In this document: positions 25,387-33,091 of the stretch, piece by piece
Numbering within the stretch: position 1 is the first letter of the stretch
How the letters are laid out: every line of letters starts with the position of its first letter
Source: Acidobacteriota bacterium
Lineage (GTDB): Bacteria; Acidobacteriota; Thermoanaerobaculia; Gp7-AA8
Reading direction: 5' to 3'
DNA length: 64,000 nt
Assembly (NCBI GenBank): GCA_019244185.1
Contig: JAFATB010000019.1
Location: 124,001-188,000 of the forward strand
Position numbers and translations under genes: made by a program
The notes under the pieces: generated by a model
Told to the model about the DNA's origin: nothing
Seen by the model: only the letters and a program-made list of their open reading frames with translations
Databases searched by the model: none

Positions 25387-26745
25387 ATGCGGCCGCTCTC
25401 GCTGGTTCTCGCGCTGTCCCTCGCCGCCGGCGCCGCCGCGCAGCAGGCGCTCGTCTGTCCGCCCGCGCCGGGCGGCCGCGCGTGCGACGCGTTTCACTTC
25501 CACATCGCGCTCTACCGTCCCGACACGAAGCAGTTTGTCGAGGTCACCGGCGTCAACCAGTTCGCGACGCAGAACGCGTGCGACCGCGCGCGCGACGCGC
25601 AGCTCGCCGCGAACGCGAAGGTCGTCGAAGCGCTGCGCGCGGTGAAGCAGCAGCTCGAGCCGAACCAGTACGGCCCGTGTCATTGCGACCAGACGCTCGA
25701 CAAGACCAGCCCGATGTACCTGACGGACGCGCAGCGCGTGCAGCAGCTGCGGATGGTCGAGGACGTGCGGCTGCGCGTGCGGGAGCGGATGCTCGACAAC
25801 CGCATCACGAGCGACTCGGAGGCGATGCGCGCGTTGTACACGCCGCTGCCGTCGACGCCGCAGCTCGGCGCGCCGCGCGTCGTGACGCTGCCGCAGACCG
25901 CGACCGCGCAGATCGCGACATCGGCGGATGATCTCCGTTCAACGGCGACGATCGACTCGGTGAAGCCCGCGATCGCCGCGCTCGATCTGCCGCTCGTCGA
26001 GCTCGAAGCGCCAGCCGCGCCGGCGACACCCGCGACGAGCACGATCGAAGTCGCGGCACCACAGCCGGCGACGGAGACGCAACCCGTCGCGCAGCCGACG
26101 CCGGCAACGCAGACCGCACCATCGACGCAAGCCGCGCCAACGCAAACGCCCGCGCAACCGCAAACACCCGCGGCGCAAGCGCCGCAATCCGCGCCGGTCA
26201 CCGAAACGACCGTCACGCCGGAGCCGCCGGTCACGCCCACCGTCGACGCCGCACCGGAGCCGTCGCCCGATCTGCAGGCCACCGCGGATCGCTTCATCAC
26301 GTACGAGACCGAGCGCATTCAGAACGTGCTCAAGGCGTCGCAGGCGATCGACGACGAGAATCTCAAAGGGAAGATCTTCGACGCGGCGATGCAGCGCATC
26401 CAGCTGCTGTCGAACCTGCGGCTGCTCATCGAGGGCTCCGGCGTGCGCAGCCGGCTCGCGGCCGCGGCGCGCGCGGCGGACGACGAGGCCGCGCGGCTGG
26501 CGCTCGTCACGAAGCTCTTCGGCGACGACATCGCGCCGCACTGGGCGCCACACGACGCGAGCGACGTCGTCTTCGACGTCGACCCCGCCATCGCCGCGGC
26601 GCCGGAGCGCGCGCTGCGCGACACCACCGGCCACTTCTCCGCGCAGCAGAAACGCCGCGCTCTCTACCTCGTGCTCGCGCAGACGCAGCCCGCCGAGGAC
26701 CAGCGCCTCTGGCTCACCAGCGTCGTCGAGGAGTTCCTCCAGTGA
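25387..26745 (+). CDS. Secreted protein with Pro/Ala/Thr linker, unknown function
   Basis: 452 aa from ATG 25387 (signal peptide LSLVLALSLAAGAAA). The first ~130 residues carry several Cys (VCPPAPGGRACDAFHF, GPCHCDQTLDK) that may form disulfides. Residues ~200-300 are a disordered Pro/Ala/Thr/Gln linker (QPTPATQTAPSTQAAPTQTP). The C-terminal ~150 residues are helical and charged (RIQNVLKASQAID, RIQLLSNLRLL). I do not recognise a family. Its stop overlaps the start of the next gene (GTGA), so the two probably function together in the envelope. Confidence 0.72.
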   Translation: MRPLSLVLALSLAAGAAAQQALVCPPAPGGRACDAFHFHIALYRPDTKQFVEVTGVNQFATQNACDRARDAQLAANAKVVEALRAVKQQLEPNQYGPCHCDQTLDKTSPMYLTDAQRVQQLRMVEDVRLRVRERMLDNRITSDSEAMRALYTPLPSTPQLGAPRVVTLPQTATAQIATSADDLRSTATIDSVKPAIAALDLPLVELEAPAAPATPATSTIEVAAPQPATETQPVAQPTPATQTAPSTQAAPTQTPAQPQTPAAQAPQSAPVTETTVTPEPPVTPTVDAAPEPSPDLQATADRFITYETERIQNVLKASQAIDDENLKGKIFDAAMQRIQLLSNLRLLIEGSGVRSRLAAAARAADDEAARLALVTKLFGDDIAPHWAPHDASDVVFDVDPAIAAAPERALRDTTGHFSAQQKRRALYLVLAQTQPAEDQRLWLTSVVEEFLQ

Positions 26746-28412
26746 GAACCGCGCTCGCCGTGCTGCTGCTCGCCGTGCTGTTGCTCGCCGTGCTGCCGCT
26801 CGTGGCAACGTCCGCGTTCGCGCAGGATGCGCCCGCGACGAATCCTCACGACGAATTCACGAAGGCCTTTTTCTTCGGAAAGAAATTCGCCGACCTCGGC
26901 GAATACGCGTCCGCGTACGAACAGTTCGCGAAAGCCGACGCGCTCGAGCCCGATCAGGCGCCCGTGCTCTACGACATGGCTGTCGTGCTCGCGCGCGCGG
27001 GCCGCTACTCCGACGCGCAGGTGAAGGTCGATCGTTACCTGCAGCTCTTCCCGAGCGGCGCCGAGCGCGCGAATGTCGCCAAGCTGCAGCTCGAGCTCGA
27101 GTTCCAGCGCGAGCTGCAGAAGAAGCGTCAGACCGATCAGGAGTACGCCGATCTCTTCAACCGCGCGAAGTTCACCTACGCGCACGGCGACCTCGGCGAA
27201 GCGCTGCGCCTCTTCCAACAGGCCGAGCAGCTCCGCGCGTCCGACGCCGCCGCCGTCTTCGACGAGGCGGTCGTGCTCGAGAAGCAGGGCGAGTTCGCGA
27301 AAGCCATCGAACGCTACCGCCGCTACGCGGAGCTGGAGACGAACGTCGAGAAGAAGACCAGCGTCGACGAGCGCATCTTCGCGCTGCAGCACGAGCTCGA
27401 AGACATGCGCACGAAGATCGTCTGCGCGTTCTGCGGCTACAAGCTCCCCGCCGGCGCGACGTGGTGCCCGCGCTGCTGGCACGGTCCGTATCTCGTGAAG
27501 TCCGCGGTGTGGAACACGCGGCCGTGCGTCGACGGCGCATCCGCCACGCGCGCGACCTACTTCTCCGATGAGCGTTTCAATCGCAACGACGTCCTGCCAT
27601 GTCTCTGGAAGAACGGGTCGATGCTGGAGACGCTGCGCTACACGCCGTCGCGCCAGCGCGCGATCCAGGAGGCGCGGCGAGCGGAAGGATGGACGTACGC
27701 GAACGACGTGCTGCAGAACTGGAGCGACCGCCAGGGCAATCAGATCCGCTACACGCAGGGCGCCGATTACTGCGAGAAGATCAGCTCGACCAGCGGCGGC
27801 GAAGTGCTCACGTACACCGCGCACGCCGGCGGCGACGGCATCTGGCTGCTCGACCGCGAGGACCTCATCGTCGACGCGCAGCGCTACACGAATCACTACG
27901 AGTACGACGCGGCCGGACGCATCGCGCGGCAGCAGGTCTCGTACGAGAACGGCGCCGCGTGCAATCACGTCATCGACATGACCGCCGACTACGCGTACGC
28001 GAACGACGCCCTCGTCGCCGCAACCATCAAAGGTGGTTACGACGGTTATACGCCGGAAGGCGCGCCGCGCGTCGACTGGCAGGCCAGTGTCGCCTACACG
28101 TACGACGCGAACGCGCGCGTGATGAAGGAAGAACTGGCGGTGACGTCGTTCAGCAAGACGTACACGCAGAAGGCGCAGGGCGCGCTGCGCGACGAGGTCT
28201 CGCAGCTCTACGCGAACATGCGCGTGCGGAAGCCGATCGAGAACGTCAGCCGCAGCGGCGACTTGTGCGGCGCGAGCGGCAATCAGCTGCTCACGAACCT
28301 CATCGACCTGCGGCCGTTCTACGCGCTCTCGCCGAACCTCGCCATCGCGCTGCAGAACGGCGTCACGCGCGCGGTGGTGACGTTCACCTATCCGGACGCG
28401 TTCCGGCCGTGA
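26742..28412 (+). CDS. Secreted TPR protein with zinc ribbon and YD-like repeats
   Basis: 556 aa from GTG 26742. Signal peptide at 1-27. Residues ~35-215 contain TPR units (GEYASAYEQFAKADALEPD, GDLGEALRLFQQAEQL, GEFAKAIERYRRYAEL). A CxxC..CxxC zinc-ribbon pair (CAFCGYKL, CPRC) follows at ~228-246. The rest is beta-rich, with elements like YEYDAAGRIARQQV and YTYDANARVMKEEL that resemble YD/RHS repeats. A zinc ribbon in an exported protein is unusual. It is coupled to the upstream gene and overlaps the convergent CDF gene by 29 bp. Function unknown. Confidence 0.75.
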   Translation: MRTALAVLLLAVLLLAVLPLVATSAFAQDAPATNPHDEFTKAFFFGKKFADLGEYASAYEQFAKADALEPDQAPVLYDMAVVLARAGRYSDAQVKVDRYLQLFPSGAERANVAKLQLELEFQRELQKKRQTDQEYADLFNRAKFTYAHGDLGEALRLFQQAEQLRASDAAAVFDEAVVLEKQGEFAKAIERYRRYAELETNVEKKTSVDERIFALQHELEDMRTKIVCAFCGYKLPAGATWCPRCWHGPYLVKSAVWNTRPCVDGASATRATYFSDERFNRNDVLPCLWKNGSMLETLRYTPSRQRAIQEARRAEGWTYANDVLQNWSDRQGNQIRYTQGADYCEKISSTSGGEVLTYTAHAGGDGIWLLDREDLIVDAQRYTNHYEYDAAGRIARQQVSYENGAACNHVIDMTADYAYANDALVAATIKGGYDGYTPEGAPRVDWQASVAYTYDANARVMKEELAVTSFSKTYTQKAQGALRDEVSQLYANMRVRKPIENVSRSGDLCGASGNQLLTNLIDLRPFYALSPNLAIALQNGVTRAVVTFTYPDAFRP

Positions 28413-29325
28413 CGCCTACCGGTACGCAGAACAGATCGTCGGCCACGCATTCCGCGAACTCGAACTGAATGGTCGTGTGCGCGATGCGGTATTCGCGGGC
28501 GAGCATCGCGTTCACGTCATCGAGCAGACGCGCCGTGCTCTTCACCGGCACGTCGCCGACCATCAGATGACACGACAGCGCGGGCGCGGAGGGGCCGAGC
28601 GCCCAGATGTGCAGGTGGTGGACGCCGTGAATGCCGGCGATCGTGCCGAGGGAGCTCGTGACGGCGGAGGGGTCGATGGTGGCGGGCGTGCCTTCGAGCA
28701 GCAGATTCACCGACTCTTTCAGCACGCCGTAGCTGCTCCAGAGAATCAGCACGCCGATGGCGATCGACACGATCTCGTCCCACTGCAATGAGCCCGTGGC
28801 AACGATGAGCAGCGCGGCCACGATGATGCCGGCGGAGGAGAGCGCGTCACCGACCATGTGCACGAACGCGCCGCGCACGTTCACGTCCTCGCGGCTCTCG
28901 TGATGGAGCGACCACGCGATCGCGCCGTTGACGAAGAGCGCGATGGCCGCCATCACGAGCATCGGCGTCGTCTCGACCGGCGTCGGATGCGCGAGCCGTC
29001 CGAACGCCTCGCGGAAGATCAGCAGCGTGAACGCCATCAGCACGCCGGAGTTGATGAACGCCGCGAGAATGCCGGCGCGCTGGTAGCCGAAGGATTTCGA
29101 GACCGTCGGCGCGCGCCGGGCCAGGCGCACGGCCACGAGCGCGATCACGAGCGCGACGGCGTCGGTGAGGTTGTGCAGCGCGTCGCCGATGAGCGCGAGC
29201 GAGCCGGCGTACACGCCGATCGAGGCTTCGGCGACGACGACGACGAGGTTCGCGGCGGTGGCGAAGGTCAGCTTGCGCGAGACGGTGCGGGTGGGATCGT
29301 GGTGGTGGTGATGGTCGTGAGCCAT
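28384..29325 (-). CDS. Cation diffusion facilitator (CDF) metal efflux transporter
   Basis: 313 aa from ATG 29325. The N-terminus is naturally His-rich (MAHDHHHHHDPT), as in many Zn/Co/Cd exporters. Six membrane helices follow, with the metal-site pairs in helix 2 (LALIGDALHNLTDA) and helix 5 (FVHMVGDALSSAG), HxxxD-type. The C-terminal cytoplasmic domain has GIHGVHHLHIWAL and CHLMVGD. It exports divalent metal in exchange for protons. It is separated by only 4 bp from purE upstream, so it may be in the purD-purE transcript, a link without obvious function. Confidence 0.93.
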   Translation of the reverse strand: MAHDHHHHHDPTRTVSRKLTFATAANLVVVVAEASIGVYAGSLALIGDALHNLTDAVALVIALVAVRLARRAPTVSKSFGYQRAGILAAFINSGVLMAFTLLIFREAFGRLAHPTPVETTPMLVMAAIALFVNGAIAWSLHHESREDVNVRGAFVHMVGDALSSAGIIVAALLIVATGSLQWDEIVSIAIGVLILWSSYGVLKESVNLLLEGTPATIDPSAVTSSLGTIAGIHGVHHLHIWALGPSAPALSCHLMVGDVPVKSTARLLDDVNAMLAREYRIAHTTIQFEFAECVADDLFCVPVGVTAGTRPDR

Positions 29326-29329
29326 CGCC

Positions 29330-29833
29330 TCACCGCGTCGATTTCTCCACCTTCTTCGACTTCGCGGCGACCTGTTCGCCCATCGCGCGGCGCTGCTCGC
29401 GCAGCTTCGCCGCGAGCTCCGCGTCGGACGTCGCCACGATCTGCGCCGCGAGAATGCCGGCATTGCGCGCGCCGCCGATGGCCACAGTCGCCACCGGGAT
29501 TCCCGGCGGCATCTGAACGATCGCGTACAGCGCGTCGAGTCCCTGCAACGCGCCGCTCGCGAGCGGCACGCCGATCACCGGACGCGTCGTCAGCGACGCC
29601 ACGACGCCCGGCAGATGCGCGGCCATGCCCGCGCCGGCGATGAACGCGACGGCGCCGTTCGCTTCCGCGCCGGTCACGATCTCCTTCGTGCGGTCGGGGC
29701 TGCGATGCGCCGACGCCACGGTGAACTCGTACGGCACGCCCGCTTCATCGAGCGCCGCGGCAGCCTGCGACATCACCTCCGCGTCGGAGTCGCTGCCCAT
29801 GATGATGAGAACCCACGGTTTTGCCACTGCCAT
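29330..29833 (-). CDS. purE: N5-carboxyaminoimidazole ribonucleotide mutase
   Basis: 167 aa from ATG 29833, whose A overlaps the purD stop (TGATG). Class I PurE signatures: IIMGSDSDAEVMSQAA at the N-terminus, SAHRSPDR (catalytic His), GAGMAAHLPGVVAS, VIGVPLASGALQGLDAL and VATVAIGGARNAGILAAQI. It converts N5-CAIR to CAIR in purine synthesis. purK is not seen next to it. Translationally coupled to purD. Confidence 0.95.
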   Translation of the reverse strand: MAVAKPWVLIIMGSDSDAEVMSQAAAALDEAGVPYEFTVASAHRSPDRTKEIVTGAEANGAVAFIAGAGMAAHLPGVVASLTTRPVIGVPLASGALQGLDALYAIVQMPPGIPVATVAIGGARNAGILAAQIVATSDAELAAKLREQRRAMGEQVAAKSKKVEKSTR

Positions 29834-31128
29834 CAATCGACCGCCCATGCTCCCGATTTGCGCGCCTCGAGCGCGCGATAACCGATGTCGCGCCGGTAGC
29901 GCGCACCTTCGAACCGCACTTTCGGCGCGGCTTCATACACTTTCGCCAGCGCCTCGGACAGCGACGCCGCGCGCGCGCAGACGCTGACGACGCGCCCCGC
30001 CTGATTCACGAGCTTTCCGCCGCGCTTCACGACGCCGGCGTGGAAGACGACCACCGAGTCGTCGGCGATCGGATCGAACTCCACTTCCTGCCCTTTCGGG
30101 AAATCGTCGGGATAGCCGTCGACCGCGATCACGACGCACGCCGCCGCTTCCTTCCGGAAGTTCAGCGCCTTGAGGTCACCCAGGTTGCCGCGCGCGACGC
30201 GCAGGCAGACCTCCGCGAGATCGTCGTCGAGTCGCAGCATCTGCACCTGCGTCTCCGGATCGCCGAAGCGGCAGTTGTACTCGAGGACGCGCGGACCGTT
30301 CGCCGTGAGCATGAGCCCCGCGTACAGCACGCCGGTGTAAGGCCGTCCTTCCGCCTCCATGCCTTGCAGCGTGGGCAGAATGACGGAGCTCATGATGTCG
30401 GCAGCGGTGGAAGCGCCAAGGACCACGGCGGGCGAATGCGCGCCCATCCCGCCGGTATTCGGGCCGGTGTCGCCGTCGAACGCCTTCTTGTAATCCTTCA
30501 CCGGCGCGAGCGGCAGCGCCTTCTTGCCGTCGGTGACGACGATGAACGACACCTCTTCGCCGGCGAGGAACTCCTCGACGAGGATGCGCGTGGCCGCGGT
30601 GCCGAACTTCTTCTCCTCGAACACCATGTGCAGGTATTCGTCGGCCTCGCGCGCGGACTCCACGATCACGACGCCCTTGCCGGCGGCGAGGCCGTCGACC
30701 TTCAGCACGGCGGGGTACTTGGTCTGCTTCAGCGCCGCCTTCGCCTCGTCGACGGAGTTGCAGGTCCACGCCGCGGCGGTGGGGATGTCGTACTTGCGCA
30801 TGAAGTCTTTCGAGAAGACTTTCGAGCCTTCGAGCTCCGCGGCGAGGCGCGTGGGGCCGAAGATGGCCAGGCCGCGCTTCTGGAACTCGTCGACGATGCC
30901 GAGGGTGAGCGGGAGCTCCGGGCCGACGACGGTGAGATCCATCTTCAGCTTCTCGGCGAAGTCGGCCAGCTCGACGATGTCCGCCACGCCGATCTGGACG
31001 CAATCGGCCACGGAGGCGATTCCGGCGTTGCCCGGCGCGGCGTAGAGCTCGTGCACGAGCGGCGACTGCTTGAGTTTCCAGCAGAGCGCGTGTTCGCGCG
31101 CGCCCTGTCCCACGACCAGCACTCGCAT
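29833..31128 (-). CDS. purD: Phosphoribosylamine-glycine ligase
   Basis: 431 aa from ATG 31128. Signatures: VLVVGQGAREHALCWKL, APGNAGI, VVGPELPLTLGIVD, SKVFSKDFMRKYDIPTA, PAVLKVDGLAAGKGVVIV (ATP-grasp), PVKDYKKAFDGDTGPNTGG and EYNCRFGDPETQ. It ligates glycine to phosphoribosylamine, step two of purine synthesis. It is first in purD-purE, possibly with the CDF gene. The divergent neighbour is an ECF sigma factor with a 75-bp shared upstream region. Confidence 0.96.
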   Translation of the reverse strand: MRVLVVGQGAREHALCWKLKQSPLVHELYAAPGNAGIASVADCVQIGVADIVELADFAEKLKMDLTVVGPELPLTLGIVDEFQKRGLAIFGPTRLAAELEGSKVFSKDFMRKYDIPTAAAWTCNSVDEAKAALKQTKYPAVLKVDGLAAGKGVVIVESAREADEYLHMVFEEKKFGTAATRILVEEFLAGEEVSFIVVTDGKKALPLAPVKDYKKAFDGDTGPNTGGMGAHSPAVVLGASTAADIMSSVILPTLQGMEAEGRPYTGVLYAGLMLTANGPRVLEYNCRFGDPETQVQMLRLDDDLAEVCLRVARGNLGDLKALNFRKEAAACVVIAVDGYPDDFPKGQEVEFDPIADDSVVVFHAGVVKRGGKLVNQAGRVVSVCARAASLSEALAKVYEAAPKVRFEGARYRRDIGYRALEARKSGAWAVD

Positions 31129-31203
31129 GTCTGCTCCCGATTGTAACGGGGAAGCGCGAAGTCTCTCTAGACGTTTCCCGAACAGCCCCCGTACAAAGGG
31201 GCG

Positions 31204-31821
31204 ATGTCCGCGGAACTCCACGTGATGATGCCGACGACACCCAGCGTCGAACCAGACGATCGCCAGCTCGTGCAGACGATCCGCGAGGGCGACGCCGACG
31301 CCTTCGAACTGCTCGTGCGCCGCAAGACCTCCAAGGTCTACGCGCTCTGCTACCGCATCATCGGCAACGGCGAGGACGCGAAGGACATCGCGCAGCTGGT
31401 CTTCATCAAGCTCTGGGAGAACCTCGAAAAGTACGACGCGAGCTACGCCTTCGACACGTGGCTCTACCGCATGGTCACGAACGTGGCCATCGACTTCATG
31501 CGCAACCGCCAGTCGCGCGAGAATGCCGTGAACTCGAACCTGCGCCTCGTGAAGACCGCCGCCGACGCCGAACAGACCGTCGTCGTGCAGCGGAAGGAAG
31601 TCGAGCATGTCTTCAACGACATCTCCGACGTCCTCTCCCCGAAGCAGAAGACGATCTTCGTCATGAATCAGATGGACGACCTTCCTTCCGCCGAGATCGC
31701 GAAGATCCTCGGCTGCCGCGAGTCGACGGTGCGCAATCACCTCTTCAACGCGCGCAAGCTGATGCAGCAGCAGCTGCAGAAGCGCTATCCCGAATACGCG
31801 CAGCTGTGGAGGGAGCGATGA
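31204..31821 (+). CDS. RNA polymerase sigma factor, ECF (sigma-70 family)
   Basis: 205 aa. Region 2: NGEDAKDIAQLVFIKLWENL and FDTWLYRMVTNVAIDFMRN. Region 4: LSPKQKTIFVMNQMDDLP, AEIAKILGCRESTVRNHLFN. This is an RpoE/SigW-like ECF factor. Its stop overlaps the start of the zinc-finger-like anti-sigma gene (ATGA), which in turn overlaps a secretin-N-like gene, giving a three-gene operon. Regulation by that anti-sigma protein is expected from known pairs. Confidence 0.92.
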   Translation: MSAELHVMMPTTPSVEPDDRQLVQTIREGDADAFELLVRRKTSKVYALCYRIIGNGEDAKDIAQLVFIKLWENLEKYDASYAFDTWLYRMVTNVAIDFMRNRQSRENAVNSNLRLVKTAADAEQTVVVQRKEVEHVFNDISDVLSPKQKTIFVMNQMDDLPSAEIAKILGCRESTVRNHLFNARKLMQQQLQKRYPEYAQLWRER

Positions 31822-32345
31822 TCTCCTGCGAGGCGTTCCGCACCCGTTTTCACGCGTCGACCGAAGACCCGTCGCTGCTCGACCATCTGCGCGCGTGCGA
31901 CCGCTGCCTCGACTTCGCCGTCGACGTCGATCCGGACGTCCTCTTCCGCTCCCTCGGCGGCGCGGAGCTGGTGCCTCCCGGCGGTGTCGACGCGTTCGTC
32001 AGCGATGTGATGCGCCAAGTGCGCGTGCGCGACGCGGAGACGGCTGCCGCCGCGCGGCACCGCGTCATCAGCTGGCCGCGCCGTCTGGCCATCGCCGCGA
32101 CGATCGCCGCCGGCCTCACCGGCACGCTGCTGACGTATCGTGCGAATGCGCCAACCGTTGCGCCGCAGCCGATCGCGCGTATCGCGCACGCGAGCGCACC
32201 CGTCGCGGCGAAGGCGCTGGTGACGAAACCCGTGGTGGAAACGTATGACTCTCAGAATGCGACGATCGTCGAAGTACCCGGCGAATCATCCGATGACGTC
32301 AAGGTCGTGATGATCTTCGACGAGAATCTCCCGGCGGATTTATGA
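31818..32345 (+). CDS. Putative membrane anti-sigma factor
   Basis: 175 aa from ATG 31818 (4-nt overlap with the sigma gene; GGGAG lies just upstream). The N-terminus MISCEAFRTRFH and HLRACDRCLDF has the spacing of a zinc-binding anti-sigma domain with a CxxC. One membrane helix is at ~90-107 (LAIAATIAAGLTGTLLTY). The C-terminal ~65 residues are extracytoplasmic. It probably sequesters the ECF sigma factor encoded immediately upstream. Its 3' end overlaps the next gene by 4 nt. Confidence 0.78.
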   Translation: MISCEAFRTRFHASTEDPSLLDHLRACDRCLDFAVDVDPDVLFRSLGGAELVPPGGVDAFVSDVMRQVRVRDAETAAAARHRVISWPRRLAIAATIAAGLTGTLLTYRANAPTVAPQPIARIAHASAPVAAKALVTKPVVETYDSQNATIVEVPGESSDDVKVVMIFDENLPADL

Positions 32346-33016
32346 AACGACTTCTGGCTGTAGTGGCGGCGCTGCTCTTTCTCTCCGTCTCCGCGTTTGC
32401 GGAGCCGGCCGAGGTGGGGCGGAGCCTTTCCGTGCGGACGTTCCAGTTCAAGCACAAGCAGGCGGACAAAGCGGCGGCGGTGATCAAGCCGCTCATGAGC
32501 GCGGAAGGGTCGATGTCGATCCAGCCGGCGGCGAACTCGCTCGTCGTCACGGACGCGCCGGAGAACCTCAAGAAGATCGCCGCCGCGCTCGCGGACTTCG
32601 ACTCCGTCGCGCAGCCGTTCCGCCTCTCGATCCGTCTCGTGGCCGCGAGCCGCGTGACCAACGGCACCACGCCGAAGATCACCGATGACGTGAAAGACGT
32701 CGCGCCGAAGCTCGCGCTGCTCCGCTACAACGCGCTCGAAGGTCTCGGTGCCGCCGACGTCGCCGGCAAGGAAGGCGAGCCGGGCGTGGTGGAGCTGAGC
32801 GGCTACCGCGCCGAGTTCAAGTTCGGCGATTACGATCCGGCCAGCGACTCGATCAAAGTCAGCGACTTCAAGTTGTCACGGCTCGAGGGCGATCAGCTTG
32901 CGCCGATGATGAAGACCACTCTCAATCTCAAACTCGGGCAGACCGTGATCATCGGCGCGACCAAACAGCCGCAGAGCCAGCGCGCGCTGATGATCGTCGT
33001 CGCTGCCCGGCGCTGA
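32342..33016 (+). CDS. Exported protein with secretin N-like (NolW/short secretin) domain
   Basis: 224 aa. Signal peptide LLAVVAALLFLSVSAFA. Residues ~30-85 (FQFKHKQADKAAAVIKPLMS, SIQPAANSLVVTDAPENLKK) match the secretin_N/NolW fold found in the periplasmic part of secretins, and the rest (FRLSIRLVAASRV, KTTLNLKLGQTVIIG) also resembles secretin beta-strands. The outer-membrane pore region is missing, so this is a truncated or stand-alone relative. It is the third gene of the ECF operon, overlapped by 4 nt. Confidence 0.72.
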   Translation: MKRLLAVVAALLFLSVSAFAEPAEVGRSLSVRTFQFKHKQADKAAAVIKPLMSAEGSMSIQPAANSLVVTDAPENLKKIAAALADFDSVAQPFRLSIRLVAASRVTNGTTPKITDDVKDVAPKLALLRYNALEGLGAADVAGKEGEPGVVELSGYRAEFKFGDYDPASDSIKVSDFKLSRLEGDQLAPMMKTTLNLKLGQTVIIGATKQPQSQRALMIVVAARR

Positions 33017-33055
33017 ACAGACGCAGCGCATCCTTTTCTCCTCACTTCGCGCGAA

Positions 33056-33091
33056 GGGCGCGGCGCACACCGCTCACCGTGCGCCGCGCCC
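33056..33091. terminator. Strong 13-bp hairpin between convergent genes
   Basis: GGGCGCGGCGCAC (33056-33068) pairs perfectly with GTGCGCCGCGCCC (33079-33091) across a 10-nt loop that holds the stop codon of the PolX-like gene. A T-rich stretch (TCCTTTTCTCC) lies on the upstream side in plus orientation. It is likely a bidirectional transcription barrier between the secretin-N-like and PolX-like genes; a long U-tract is lacking on either side. Confidence 0.6.

Noticed and set aside
31129..31203. Autoregulatory ECF promoter (GAAC...CGTA) before the sigma gene
   Set aside because: The two boxes are only about six bases apart, not the ~16 required.
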